A stretch of DNA of 7,745 nucleotides from an uncultured Spirochaetaceae bacterium (GCA_938004315.1 CALKWG010000188.1:1-7745); one strand, 5' to 3'. Positions 1-6,124 are shown, counted from the first letter of the stretch. Numbers and translations are program-made. Notes: generated from the letters alone by a model not told the origin.

Positions 1-51
1 CGGCGACCACCGCGTTCTACACTCTTTCCCTACACGACGCTCTTCCGATCT
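1..51 (+). other. Illumina P5/TruSeq adapter left on the contig end (artefact)
   Basis: These bases match the 3' 51 bases of the Illumina universal P5 adapter, from CGGCGACCACCG to the closing CTCTTCCGATCT, including the diagnostic core CTACACGACGCTCTTCC. Only bases 13 and 15 differ (C for A and T for A). The sequence is synthetic and says nothing about the organism. Read on the minus strand it adds a false tail, RSEERRVGKECRTRWSP, to the gene that ends here. That is very close to the well-known adapter-derived peptide found at the ends of proteins from untrimmed assemblies. The annotation should be trimmed to base 52. Confidence 0.98.
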
Positions 52-684
52 GCAGAGCAGGGCCCAGGCCTCGGGGCCGTCGCCGCCTCGCTCCCGTATG
101 AACGCCAGGCGGCCGTCGAAATCGCTACGTACGCGAGAGAAGGCCCAGAGCGCCAGGAGGCGGCGGAACCATGGCAGTCCGATGAAGGCGACTGCGAAGG
201 CCGCCGCCGCGGCGAGGAGGAAGACGCCCCCCGCCAGGTAGAGGCGCCTCCGGAGCCCGGGCGGCTCTCGCTGAGGCAGTAGCCGGGGCGGATCGCGGCC
301 GAAGGCGGCCAAGGCCGAGGCGGCCTCTATCTTGACCGACGGGATGTATGCGCCTCCTACGCCGATCGGGGGAAGCTCCGAAGGCCCCGGCATCCAGGCC
401 GCGAAGCGTACGATGATCGCCGGACGGCCTTGTCGTTCTCCGAGCTCGGCCGACAGTACCCTGGGCTGGCCCGGCCCCGGCTCGGGGAAATCGCTCCGCC
501 GAGCCGGCTTGAGCTCGAGCCCCGCGGCGTCGAAGAACACGACGGCCGTCGCCTCCTGGCCTACGAAGTACGTCTTGGGATCGAACTCCACGGCCAAGAC
601 CCTCGACTGGGCTCCGACCCGGAGGCCGCCCGCAACGAGGAGGGCGGCCAGGGCTAGGCCGCGCGCGCCCTGCCGCCAGATCAT
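52..684 (-). CDS. BatD-like exported single-pass membrane protein of the MoxR/Bat cluster, 3' part missing
   Basis: This open frame of 211 codons has no stop because the contig ends in adapter at base 51. Residues 1-25 look like a signal peptide: MIWRQGAR, a Leu/Ala-rich core, then a likely cut at VGA-QS. Residues 27 to about 125 form a beta-rich extracytoplasmic domain (AVEFDPKTYFVGQEATAVVF) like the N-terminal part of BatD/oxygen-tolerance proteins. Residues 148-171 are a strong transmembrane helix (LYLAGGVFLLAAAAAFAVAFIGL), followed by a basic cytoplasmic segment that is cut off. The start is clear: the ATG overlaps the TGA of the upstream DUF58 gene as ATGA, and a GGAGG at 690-694 sits 5 bases upstream. 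Co-translation with the MoxR and DUF58 genes suggests a periplasm-facing partner of that complex. The family name is tentative, because the fold is inferred from topology, length and position. A generic membrane protein of the same operon is the alternative. The reading frame itself is secure. Confidence 0.85.
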
Positions 685-1556
685 GAACGCCTCCGGGGGC
701 GGCCGAAGAAACGAACCAAGGCCAAGGCCAAATCGTCGTCGGGGCCGAGCTCGAGGTACGGCGCGCCGGCGGCCGCCAAAGCCGCCAGGAGCTCGAGGCG
801 GCGGCTCTGCGCCGCCCGCTCCCGGGCATGGCGATAGGAGGCGGAGCGGCCGAAGGCTAGGCTCGGCGCCCCCGACTCGGCGTCGACGGCCCTAACCAAG
901 AGCCGGGGGAGCCAGGCCGCCTCGTCCCCGTCCCGCAGGACTAAGGCGACCAGATCGTGGCGCCGCGCGGCCATCGCGAGGGGTAGCTCGTAGCCTCGGC
1001 AGAAGAAGTCGCTTATGACGACGACCAGGCTCTTACGCTTGAGGAAGGACGAAGCCGCCGCGAGGGCGCCGCCTAGGTCGGAACCGCGGCCGCCGCCGCG
1101 GCGCCCCTCCAAGGCCCGTTCGGAGAGGGCCAAGGCGGCCCGTTCGCCGGCGGCCGGCGGCCGGTGCTCGTAGCCGTCGCCGCTAAAGAACAGCGCGCCG
1201 ACCGACGCCCCGTTCCTGGCGCAGGCGTAGGCCAGGAGCGCCGCGGCCAAGGCCGCGCGCGAGGCCTTGCCGCCCGCCTCGCCGTAGTCCATGGAGGCCG
1301 ACTCGTCCACGACGAGGTAGACCGACAGCGATCGGTCGTCGACGTAGGTCTTGAGGTAGGGGCGCCCGAGCCGCGCGGTGGCGTTCCAGTCGATGCGGAG
1401 CGCGTCGTCGTCGACTTGGTACTCGCGGAGCCCGTCGAAATCCATGCCCCGCCCCTTGAAGGACGAGCGGAAGCCGCCCGTCTCCAGCGCCTTGGACAAG
1501 GCTTGGGACAAGAGGACGAGCCTCCGCATGCGGCGCTTGCGCTCCTCGAAATCCAT
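681..1556 (-). CDS. DUF58 family protein with a VWA-like MIDAS site
   Basis: A complete 291-residue cytoplasmic protein, normal length for the family. The DUF58 signature spans residues 34-71: KGRGMDFDGLREYQVDDD, then RIDWNATAR and YLKTYVDD. A von Willebrand A-like fold follows. Its metal site (MIDAS) is visible as DESAS at 84-88, a Ser in GRGSD near 159 where MIDAS sites often have Thr, and D183 in VVVISDFF. The family is almost always encoded beside MoxR ATPases, and the pair is thought to work as a chaperone-like unit in envelope or metal-enzyme maturation; the client here is unknown. The start ATG shares its A with the moxR stop codon (TAATG), so translation is probably coupled; no strong ribosome site is seen. 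The stop overlaps the next start as ATGA. The C-terminus is Arg-rich (GRPRRRS). No missing residues or frameshift were seen. Confidence 0.95.
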   Translation of the reverse strand: MDFEERKRRMRRLVLLSQALSKALETGGFRSSFKGRGMDFDGLREYQVDDDALRIDWNATARLGRPYLKTYVDDRSLSVYLVVDESASMDYGEAGGKASRAALAAALLAYACARNGASVGALFFSGDGYEHRPPAAGERAALALSERALEGRRGGGRGSDLGGALAAASSFLKRKSLVVVISDFFCRGYELPLAMAARRHDLVALVLRDGDEAAWLPRLLVRAVDAESGAPSLAFGRSASYRHARERAAQSRRLELLAALAAAGAPYLELGPDDDLALALVRFFGRPRRRS

Positions 1557-2584
1557 TACGGTACGGCCACCGCCTGCAAGATGCCCTTGATGACGGCCTC
1601 GGGACCGACCCGCTCGGCTTCGGCCTCGTACGAGGGCACGATGCGGTGCCTGAGCGCGGCAGGCGCGGCGCGCTTCACGTCGTCGGGCAGGACGAAGTCG
1701 CGGCCGTCGAGGAAAGCCCCCGCCCGGGCGGCCCGATACAAAGCGAGGCTGGCGCGCGGGCTGGCGCCGTATTCGACGTAGCGCCTGAGCTCCCGCAGGG
1801 CCTGAGAGGGCTTGTCCTTATCGCCGGGTCGGGTGGCCCGCACGATGGCCACGGCGTACGCCGCGGCGTCCTTCTCGAAACGGACGCTCCGGACGGCGGC
1901 TCGCAGGAGCTCGACCTCCCCGTCGGCCAAGACGCGGGGCGCCTCGCCGGCCGCGGCCGAGACTACGCCGGCTTGGCCGCCGGGGTCGCGGTCGGCGTTG
2001 CCGAGCACCACCTCGAGCTCCTCGGCCTCGTCCGGATAGTCGACCAGGAGCTTGAGCATGAAGCGGTCGAGCTGGGCCTCGGGCAGGCGGAAGGTCCCCT
2101 CGTGCTCTATGGGATTTTGAGTAGCCAAGACGAAGAAGGGCGCAGGCAGGGGCAGGCTCGCGTCGCCCATGGTCACCTGGCGCTCCTCCATGGCCTCGAG
2201 CAAGGCCGACTGAACCTTGGCCGGCGCCCGGTTGATCTCGTCGGCGATGACGATGTTGGCGAAGACGGGGCCGGGACGCGGGATGAAGCGGCCGGCGCCC
2301 GCGTCGTAGAAGAGGGTGCCGGTGATGTCGCCGGGCAGGAGGTCGGGCGTGAATTGGATGCGCTTGCATGACAGGCCCGCCGCGGCGGCGAAGCTGCGCA
2401 CCGCCAGGGTCTTGGCCAAACCCGGTACGCCCTCCAAGAGCACGTGCCCGTCGGATACGAAGGCGGCGAGCATGCCGTCGACGAGCTCGCGCTTACCCAC
2501 GATGCGCGTGGCGACGGCCGCCCGTAGCTTGGCGATGAGCTCGGTCGCCCGTTCGAAATCGGCCGATAGGCCCTGCGTTCCCAT
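1556..2584 (-). CDS. moxR: MoxR family AAA+ ATPase
   Basis: A 342-residue ATPase with every expected motif (numbering from the chosen start). Walker A is GVPGLAKT at 52-59. Walker B is IVIADEINRAP with D115 and E116. Sensor 1 is LATQNP with N157, LDRF at 172-175 holds an Arg-finger candidate, and sensor 2 is GASPRAS with R277. MoxR proteins are ATP-driven chaperones that act with DUF58/VWA proteins to assemble or activate enzyme complexes, and it leads that operon here. Three in-frame starts exist: TTG at 2608, ATG at 2599 and ATG at 2584. I chose 2584 because GGAGG at 2589-2593 lies just upstream (4-base spacer, slightly short), while the other two lack a ribosome site. The choice changes only eight or fewer N-terminal residues. 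The operon is divergent from the sulfur-transferase fusion gene and probably starts from a promoter near 2628-2654. Confidence 0.96.
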   Translation of the reverse strand: MGTQGLSADFERATELIAKLRAAVATRIVGKRELVDGMLAAFVSDGHVLLEGVPGLAKTLAVRSFAAAAGLSCKRIQFTPDLLPGDITGTLFYDAGAGRFIPRPGPVFANIVIADEINRAPAKVQSALLEAMEERQVTMGDASLPLPAPFFVLATQNPIEHEGTFRLPEAQLDRFMLKLLVDYPDEAEELEVVLGNADRDPGGQAGVVSAAAGEAPRVLADGEVELLRAAVRSVRFEKDAAAYAVAIVRATRPGDKDKPSQALRELRRYVEYGASPRASLALYRAARAGAFLDGRDFVLPDDVKRAAPAALRHRIVPSYEAEAERVGPEAVIKGILQAVAVP

Positions 2585-2588
2585 GAAG

Positions 2589-2593
2589 CCTCC
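2589..2593 (-). promoter_or_regulatory. Ribosome binding site that decides the moxR start
   Basis: The minus strand reads GGAGG, then CTTC, then ATG at 2584. This favours the most downstream of three candidate starts. The spacer of 4 bases is short but workable. Neither the ATG at 2599 nor the TTG at 2608 has a comparable purine run upstream. Confidence 0.6.
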
Positions 2594-2627
2594 ACTCATG
2601 GCGCCCAAGGACTGCGCCGCCCCCCAT

Positions 2628-2654
2628 ACTATAGCCGGCCGCCCGGCTAGGCAA
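2628..2654 (-). promoter_or_regulatory. Weak candidate promoter for the moxR operon
   Basis: On the minus strand TATAGT (2633 to 2628) is a good -10 match. Upstream TTGCCT (2654 to 2649) matches the -35 consensus at four of six bases, but the spacer is only 15 bases. Transcription would start near 2620, giving a leader of about 35-40 bases. This is the only plausible sigma-70-type site I see close to the moxR start. The short spacer keeps confidence low. Confidence 0.3.
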
Positions 2655-2721
2655 GCGCGAAGCGCGGACGAAAGGATCGCCTACGCCTCACCGCCCGAGG
2701 GCCGCGCGAGGCTCCAGCATA

Positions 2722-2739
2722 ATATATCTATTGATATAT
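2722..2739. promoter_or_regulatory. Palindrome overlapping the -35 box, candidate operator
   Basis: ATATATC at 2722-2728 and GATATAT at 2733-2739 are perfect 7-base inverted arms around the 4-base spacer TATT. The right arm covers most of the candidate -35 hexamer TTGATA, where a repressor dimer would block polymerase. Genes for persulfide enzymes are often controlled by thiol-sensing repressors of the ArsR (BigR/SqrR) or CsoR (CstR) families, but no regulator gene is in this window and I do not recognise the site. AT-rich DNA readily produces palindromes by chance. Confidence 0.35.
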
Positions 2740-2759
2740 ATATTTTTTTATATTACACT
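2731..2759 (+). promoter_or_regulatory. Candidate sigma-70 promoter in an AT-rich island
   Basis: TTGATA at 2731-2736 matches five of six -35 bases. After an exact 17-base spacer, TACACT at 2754-2759 matches four of six -10 bases. The spacer and flanks are almost pure A/T in an otherwise GC-rich contig, which would favour strand opening. The predicted start of transcription is near 2766, leaving a leader of about 27 bases before the ATG at 2793. TATATT at 2749-2754 is an alternative -10, but no -35 fits it as well. Confidence 0.5.
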
Positions 2760-2792
2760 GCGCCGACCGAACCCACGAACAAGGAGCGAACC

Positions 2793-5306
2793 ATGGCGCG
2801 ATACCTCATCGTCGGCGGCGTGGCCGGCGGCGCGTCCGCGGCGGCCAGGCTACGGCGGCTGGACGAAGCGGCTGAAATCATCCTCATCGAGCGCGGCGAC
2901 TACATCAGCTACGCCAACTGCGGCCTGCCCTATTACGCAGGCGGCGTCATAGCCGAACGGGACCGGCTCTTCGTCATGACGCCGGAGAAATTCAGGGCCT
3001 GGCTCAACGTCGAGGTTCGCACCGCTACCGAGGCCGTAGGCTTCGACGCCGAGGCCAAGACGATCAGGCTTCGCGACCTAAGGAGCGGGGCCGAGACGGT
3101 CGAGCGCTACGACGCCCTCATACTCTCTCCCGGCGCCGAGCCTATCAAGCCGCCCATACCCGGCATCGACGGCGAGGGCATATACACGATGCGCTCCGTG
3201 CCCGACGTCGACGCTGTCAAGAAGCGCATCGACGAAACCCGCCCGGAACGGGCCGTGGTCATAGGCGGCGGCTTCATAGGCCTCGAGATGGCCGAGAACC
3301 TGCACGAGCGGGGCGCTTTCGTTACCGTCGTCGAGGCCCTGGACCAGGTGATGAACGTCCTCGACTTCGAGATGGCTGCCATGGTCCATCAGCAGCTCAA
3401 GGCGAAGAACGTCGAGCTCTACTTAGGCGACGCGGTCAAGGCCTTCGAGCGTCGCGGGAGCCGCGTCGTCGTCAAGCTCGCCTCCGGGGCGGAGCTCCCC
3501 GCCGACATCGTCATCCTGTCCATCGGCGTCAGGCCGGATACCACCTTCGCCAAGAGCTCCGGCGTGGACTGCACGACGAACGGCGCCGTCATCGTGGACG
3601 AGCGCATGGCGACGAACCTGCCGGGCGTCTACGCCCTCGGCGACGCCGTAGCCTTCATGCATCCGGTGCTCAAGAAGCCCCTAGGCGTCCCGCTCGCCGG
3701 CCCGGCCAACAAGCAGGCCCGCGTCGTCGCCGACGCCGTCGTCAAGGGCGCCGCGTCGACCCGCGTCTGGAAGGGCGCTATCGGCACGAGCATAGCCAAG
3801 GTCTTCGACATCGGCGCCGCGTCGACCGGCTTGGCCGAAAAGACCCTGGCGGCGGCGGGCATTCCGGCGGCGAGCGTCGTGACCCACGGCTCGAGCCACG
3901 CCGGCTACTACCCCGGCGCCCTACCCTTAACCATTAAGACCGTCTTCGACCCGTCCTCCGGCCGGCTCTACGGCGCGCAGGTCGTCGGCTACGACGGCGT
4001 CGATAAGCGCATCGACGTGTTAGCCGAGGCCGTGCGCCGCGGCGCCTCGGTGTCCGAGCTCGCCGAGTTCGAGCACGCCTACGCCCCGCCCTTCTCCAGC
4101 GCCAAGGATCCGGTGAACATAGCGGGCATGGCGGCGGAGAACCTGCTCGCGGGCTTAAGCCGCGTCGCCCGCTACGACGAGGTCTCACGGCTCAAGGCCG
4201 AGGGAGCCTTCCTCCTGGACGTGCGCAGCGCCGAGGAATTCGGCCTGGGAACCATACCGGGCGCCGTCAATATCCCGATCGACCGCCTACGAGAGCGCCT
4301 TTCCGAGGTCCCGCGCGATCGCGCGGTCCTGGTCTTCTGCGGCGTAGGCCTTCGCGGCTACCTGGCCGAGCGCGTCCTGCGGCAGTCGGGCTGGACCGAG
4401 GTCTATAACCTCTCAGGCGGCTACAAGACCTGGGAGCTAGCCAGCGAGGGTCAATCCAACACCGGCTTGTATCAGCCGGGCATGGCCGGCATTCAGAACG
4501 TCGCGCGTCCGACGGCCCTCCTGGCCGAGACCTACAGCGAAGGTTCGGGCATGCCCGAGCATCTGGCGCGCGCCTCCGAACTCGTCGTCAGGGTGGACGC
4601 CTGCGGCCTCCAATGCCCCGGCCCCATCATGCGGCTCAAGCAAGAGAGCGATAAGCTGCCGCCCGGCGGCCGCGTGATCCTCTCGGCCACCGACCCCGGC
4701 TTCGCCCGGGACGTCAAGGCCTGGGCCAATATGACCGGCAACCGCCTCGTCTCGGTCGAGGCGTCCGCCGGCATCGTAACCGCCGTCGTCGAGAAGGGCG
4801 AGGGGAAGAAGGCCGCCGGAGGAGGCGCCGCGGCGCCCGACGGCGCGACGATCATCGTCTTCAGCGACGATATGGATAAGGCCTTGGCCAGCTTCGTGCT
4901 CGCCAACGGCGCGGCGAGCGCCGGCAAGAAGCCGACCATGTTCTTCACCTTCTGGGGGCTTTCCGTCATCAAGCGCCGTAAGAAGCCGGCCGTCAAGAAG
5001 GATTTCATGGGGAGGATGTTCTCGATGATGCTGCCCGCCCACCTGGACGACCTGTCCCTGTCCAAGATGAATTTCGGCGGCTTAGGCGCGCTCATGATGC
5101 GGGGTCGCATGAAAGCCAAGCGCGTCGATCAGCTGGACGCCATGATGGCGCAGGCGCTGCGCGCCGGCGTACGGCTCGTCGCCTGCCAGATGAGCATGGA
5201 CATCATGGGCGTCGCGCGGGAGGAGCTCGTCGACGGGGTAGAGATAGGCGGCGTGGCGACCTATATGGAAGCCGCGAGCCAGGCGAACGTCAACCTATTT
5301 ATCTAA
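2793..5306 (+). CDS. CoA-disulfide reductase / rhodanese / TusA / DsrE2 fusion protein
   Basis: A complete 837-residue cytoplasmic flavoprotein. Residues 1 to about 450 form a CoA-disulfide or persulfide reductase: FAD-binding VGGVAGG at 7-13, redox Cys C43 in YANCGLPYY, NAD(P)-binding VIGGGFIGLE at 156-165, second FAD motif GVYALGDA with D284, and YAPPFSSAKDPVN at 430-442 with the family's conserved Tyr (Y430). Residues 458 to about 550 are a rhodanese domain with active loop C516-GVGLR. Residues 596-667 are a TusA domain with CGLQCPGP (C608 the sulfur carrier, C604 nearby). Residues 684-837 are a DsrE2 domain with FFTFWGL at 717-723 and C798 in ACQMSMDIMG. Related fusions reduce CoA disulfide, CoA persulfide or polysulfide with NAD(P)H; the added domains suggest sulfane sulfur is passed from Cys to Cys. 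The start is firm: AAGGAG at 2781-2786 lies 6 bases before the ATG. The frame is open upstream to 2316, but that part is antisense to moxR and not coding. It stands alone, convergent with the next gene. The physiological substrate cannot be read from sequence. Confidence 0.96.
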   Translation: MARYLIVGGVAGGASAAARLRRLDEAAEIILIERGDYISYANCGLPYYAGGVIAERDRLFVMTPEKFRAWLNVEVRTATEAVGFDAEAKTIRLRDLRSGAETVERYDALILSPGAEPIKPPIPGIDGEGIYTMRSVPDVDAVKKRIDETRPERAVVIGGGFIGLEMAENLHERGAFVTVVEALDQVMNVLDFEMAAMVHQQLKAKNVELYLGDAVKAFERRGSRVVVKLASGAELPADIVILSIGVRPDTTFAKSSGVDCTTNGAVIVDERMATNLPGVYALGDAVAFMHPVLKKPLGVPLAGPANKQARVVADAVVKGAASTRVWKGAIGTSIAKVFDIGAASTGLAEKTLAAAGIPAASVVTHGSSHAGYYPGALPLTIKTVFDPSSGRLYGAQVVGYDGVDKRIDVLAEAVRRGASVSELAEFEHAYAPPFSSAKDPVNIAGMAAENLLAGLSRVARYDEVSRLKAEGAFLLDVRSAEEFGLGTIPGAVNIPIDRLRERLSEVPRDRAVLVFCGVGLRGYLAERVLRQSGWTEVYNLSGGYKTWELASEGQSNTGLYQPGMAGIQNVARPTALLAETYSEGSGMPEHLARASELVVRVDACGLQCPGPIMRLKQESDKLPPGGRVILSATDPGFARDVKAWANMTGNRLVSVEASAGIVTAVVEKGEGKKAAGGGAAAPDGATIIVFSDDMDKALASFVLANGAASAGKKPTMFFTFWGLSVIKRRKKPAVKKDFMGRMFSMMLPAHLDDLSLSKMNFGGLGALMMRGRMKAKRVDQLDAMMAQALRAGVRLVACQMSMDIMGVAREELVDGVEIGGVATYMEAASQANVNLFI

Positions 5307-5331
5307 ATTGAAGCTCCCCGGCGGCGGGCCA

Positions 5332-5901
5332 CTACGACTCCGAGGCGGCCTCGCCGCCGTCGGAAGACTCGCCGCCGGGAGCGTCGCCGCCGCCGTCGGG
5401 GTTTTCGGCCGCCTTGCGCGCGGCCTCCTCGGCGGCTAATTTCTGAGCCTGGGATACCGCGCGCACGTAGATATAGTAGTCGTTATCGAGCTCGTAGAAG
5501 CCGGGTATATGGCCGATGGTCTGAAAGCCGTTCGAATTGAAGAACTCCACTCCGAGCGACGCCTCTTTCGTGCGCGAGGTCTCGACGCGGAGCACGGCGT
5601 ATCGTTCCTTAGCCAGTATGGCCTCTTCTAAGAGCTCAAGGAGCCTTTGACCCACGGCGCTCGAGCGATAATCCCGCCCGACGACGAAGCTATGGACGTC
5701 GTAGGTATATTCGGTGTTCGGCGAGCGATAGTATAGGCAATAGCCGGCGAGCATGCGCCCGTCGCGAAGCTCGATGAGTTCGTATGGCTTGCCCGGGTTG
5801 AGCTTCCAGGTCTCGAGCGCCTCTTTGAGGATATCCAGCTCTATATCCTTGAACGCCCCGGTTTCAAGGGTTAGTAGTTCGTACTCACGTATGTTGATCA
5901 C
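5332..5901 (-). CDS. GNAT family N-acetyltransferase with a low-complexity tail
   Basis: A 189-residue protein. Residues 1 to about 148 have the GNAT layout: strand ELIELRDGRMLAGYCLYYR at 41-59, the acetyl-CoA pyrophosphate loop in FVVGRDYRSSAVGQRLL (72-88, R79 to G84), then FFNSNGF at 120-126, the usual motif near the C-terminal part of the fold. Residues 150-166 form an Ala/Glu-rich helix (QAQKLAAEEAARKAAE), followed by about 20 Gly/Ser/Asp/Glu residues that look disordered and are not part of the fold. It should acetylate an amine using acetyl-CoA, but the acceptor is unknown. The start is GTG at 5901, chosen because AAGGA at 5909-5913 is 7 bases upstream and an in-frame TAA lies at 5938-5940. 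The next in-frame Met is residue 50, inside the fold. It ends 25 bases from the convergent fusion gene, with no strong terminator between them. Confidence 0.9.
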   Translation of the reverse strand: MINIREYELLTLETGAFKDIELDILKEALETWKLNPGKPYELIELRDGRMLAGYCLYYRSPNTEYTYDVHSFVVGRDYRSSAVGQRLLELLEEAILAKERYAVLRVETSRTKEASLGVEFFNSNGFQTIGHIPGFYELDNDYYIYVRAVSQAQKLAAEEAARKAAENPDGGGDAPGGESSDGGEAASES

Positions 5902-5908
5902 GCCATAA

Positions 5909-5913
5909 TCCTT
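5909..5913 (-). promoter_or_regulatory. Ribosome binding site for the GTG start of the acetyltransferase
   Basis: The minus strand reads AAGGA, seven bases, then GTG at 5901. The ATG inside this spacer is out of frame and reaches a stop after two codons, so it is not a competing start for the same protein. Confidence 0.7.
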
Positions 5914-5919
5914 GATTTT

Positions 5920-5939
5920 CTCAGGAAGCCTGAGTTTTT
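5920..5939 (+). terminator. Hairpin plus T-run, candidate rho-independent terminator on the plus strand
   Basis: CTCAGG at 5920-5925 and CCTGAG at 5929-5934 form a perfect 6-bp stem with a 3-base loop (AAG), followed directly by TTTTT at 5935-5939. In the plus direction this is a short but well-formed intrinsic terminator, just before the TATAAT at 5954. It could stop plus-strand read-through from the sulfur fusion gene across the acetyltransferase. On the minus strand the same hairpin lies in the acetyltransferase leader, 7 bases before its ribosome site, where it lacks a T-run and would act only as leader structure. Confidence 0.5.
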
Positions 5940-5953
5940 ACTTGAATGTACGC

Positions 5954-5959
5954 TATAAT
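5954..5959 (+). promoter_or_regulatory. Candidate -10 element (TATAAT) upstream of the amidohydrolase
   Basis: A perfect TATAAT. With a 17-base spacer the -35 position would hold TGAGTT (5931-5936), a poor match and inside the terminator-like hairpin, so the promoter is uncertain. CCGC-CAAT-GCGG at 5963-5974 forms a small palindrome over the expected transcription start. Transcription from here would give a leader of about 180 bases containing the stem-loops described below. The minus strand at the same place reads TATTAT, which may serve the acetyltransferase, but no -35 was found for it. Confidence 0.35.
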
Positions 5960-6007
5960 AAACCGCCAATGCGGAATAATCTAGCGCAAACCTGACGATT
6001 TTACCCT

Positions 6008-6063
6008 CCTCGGCGCTTACCGTCTCCCTGAGCGTCGCCTCTGGAGAGCCGAGGCTTTATTTT
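6008..6063 (+). promoter_or_regulatory. Long stem-loop with T-rich 3' flank in the amidohydrolase leader, candidate attenuator
   Basis: CCTCGGC (6008-6014) pairs perfectly with GCCGAGG (6048-6054), and TCTCC (6023-6027) can extend the stem with GGAGA (6043-6047). The stem is followed by CTTTATTTTC, a loose T-rich run as in a terminator. An overlapping alternative pairs GGCGCT (6012-6017) with AGCG-T-CGCC (6031-6039), which would break the first stem. Two mutually exclusive folds ahead of a gene are typical of attenuators and riboswitches, but I recognise no known riboswitch class. It may also simply end transcripts from upstream. Confidence 0.35.
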
Positions 6064-6109
6064 CGGGCCCTTTGCGCCGACAATTAAGCGATAGTAGCAT
6101 GTTCGACGC

Positions 6110-6124
6110 GGCGCTCTGAGCGCC
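6110..6124 (+). promoter_or_regulatory. Hairpin just before the amidohydrolase ribosome site
   Basis: GGCGCT (6110-6115) and AGCGCC (6119-6124) form a perfect 6-bp GC-rich stem with a CTG loop. It ends 6 bases before the AAGGA ribosome site at 6131-6135. No T-run follows, so it is not a terminator. It could influence ribosome access or protect the transcript's 5' end. Confidence 0.35.

Noticed and set aside
125..829. A 234-codon minus-strand open frame overlapping the DUF58 and membrane-protein genes
   Set aside because: Its translation is Arg/Pro/Gly-rich with no recognisable domain. It is an out-of-frame shadow in GC-rich DNA, and the overlapping frame at 52-684 has a ribosome site, signal peptide and membrane helix.
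1646..2371. A 241-codon plus-strand open frame opposite moxR
   Set aside because: It is a mirror of the moxR codons (G/V/E/L-rich, no domain), with no ribosome site or independent evidence.
2316..2792. Upstream in-frame extension of the sulfur fusion gene (159 extra codons)
   Set aside because: It is antisense to moxR, crosses the AT-rich promoter island, and would place residues before the canonical CoA-disulfide reductase N-terminus (MARYLIVGG). AAGGAG sits exactly before the ATG at 2793.
4437..5119. Two minus-strand open frames of about 200 codons opposite the TusA/DsrE2 part of the fusion gene
   Set aside because: Their composition is what the GC-rich antisense strand would give by chance. 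There is no recognisable motif, and the sense strand carries conserved domains throughout.
5307..5331. Possible bidirectional terminator between the convergent genes (CCCG-GCGG-CGGG)
   Set aside because: The stem is only 4 bp and no T-run follows on either strand.
5332..5410. Tandem-repeat or CRISPR-like pattern from repeated gccgcc/ccgtcg units
   Set aside because: The repeats are short, irregular and in frame with the low-complexity tail of the acetyltransferase. There are no spacers.
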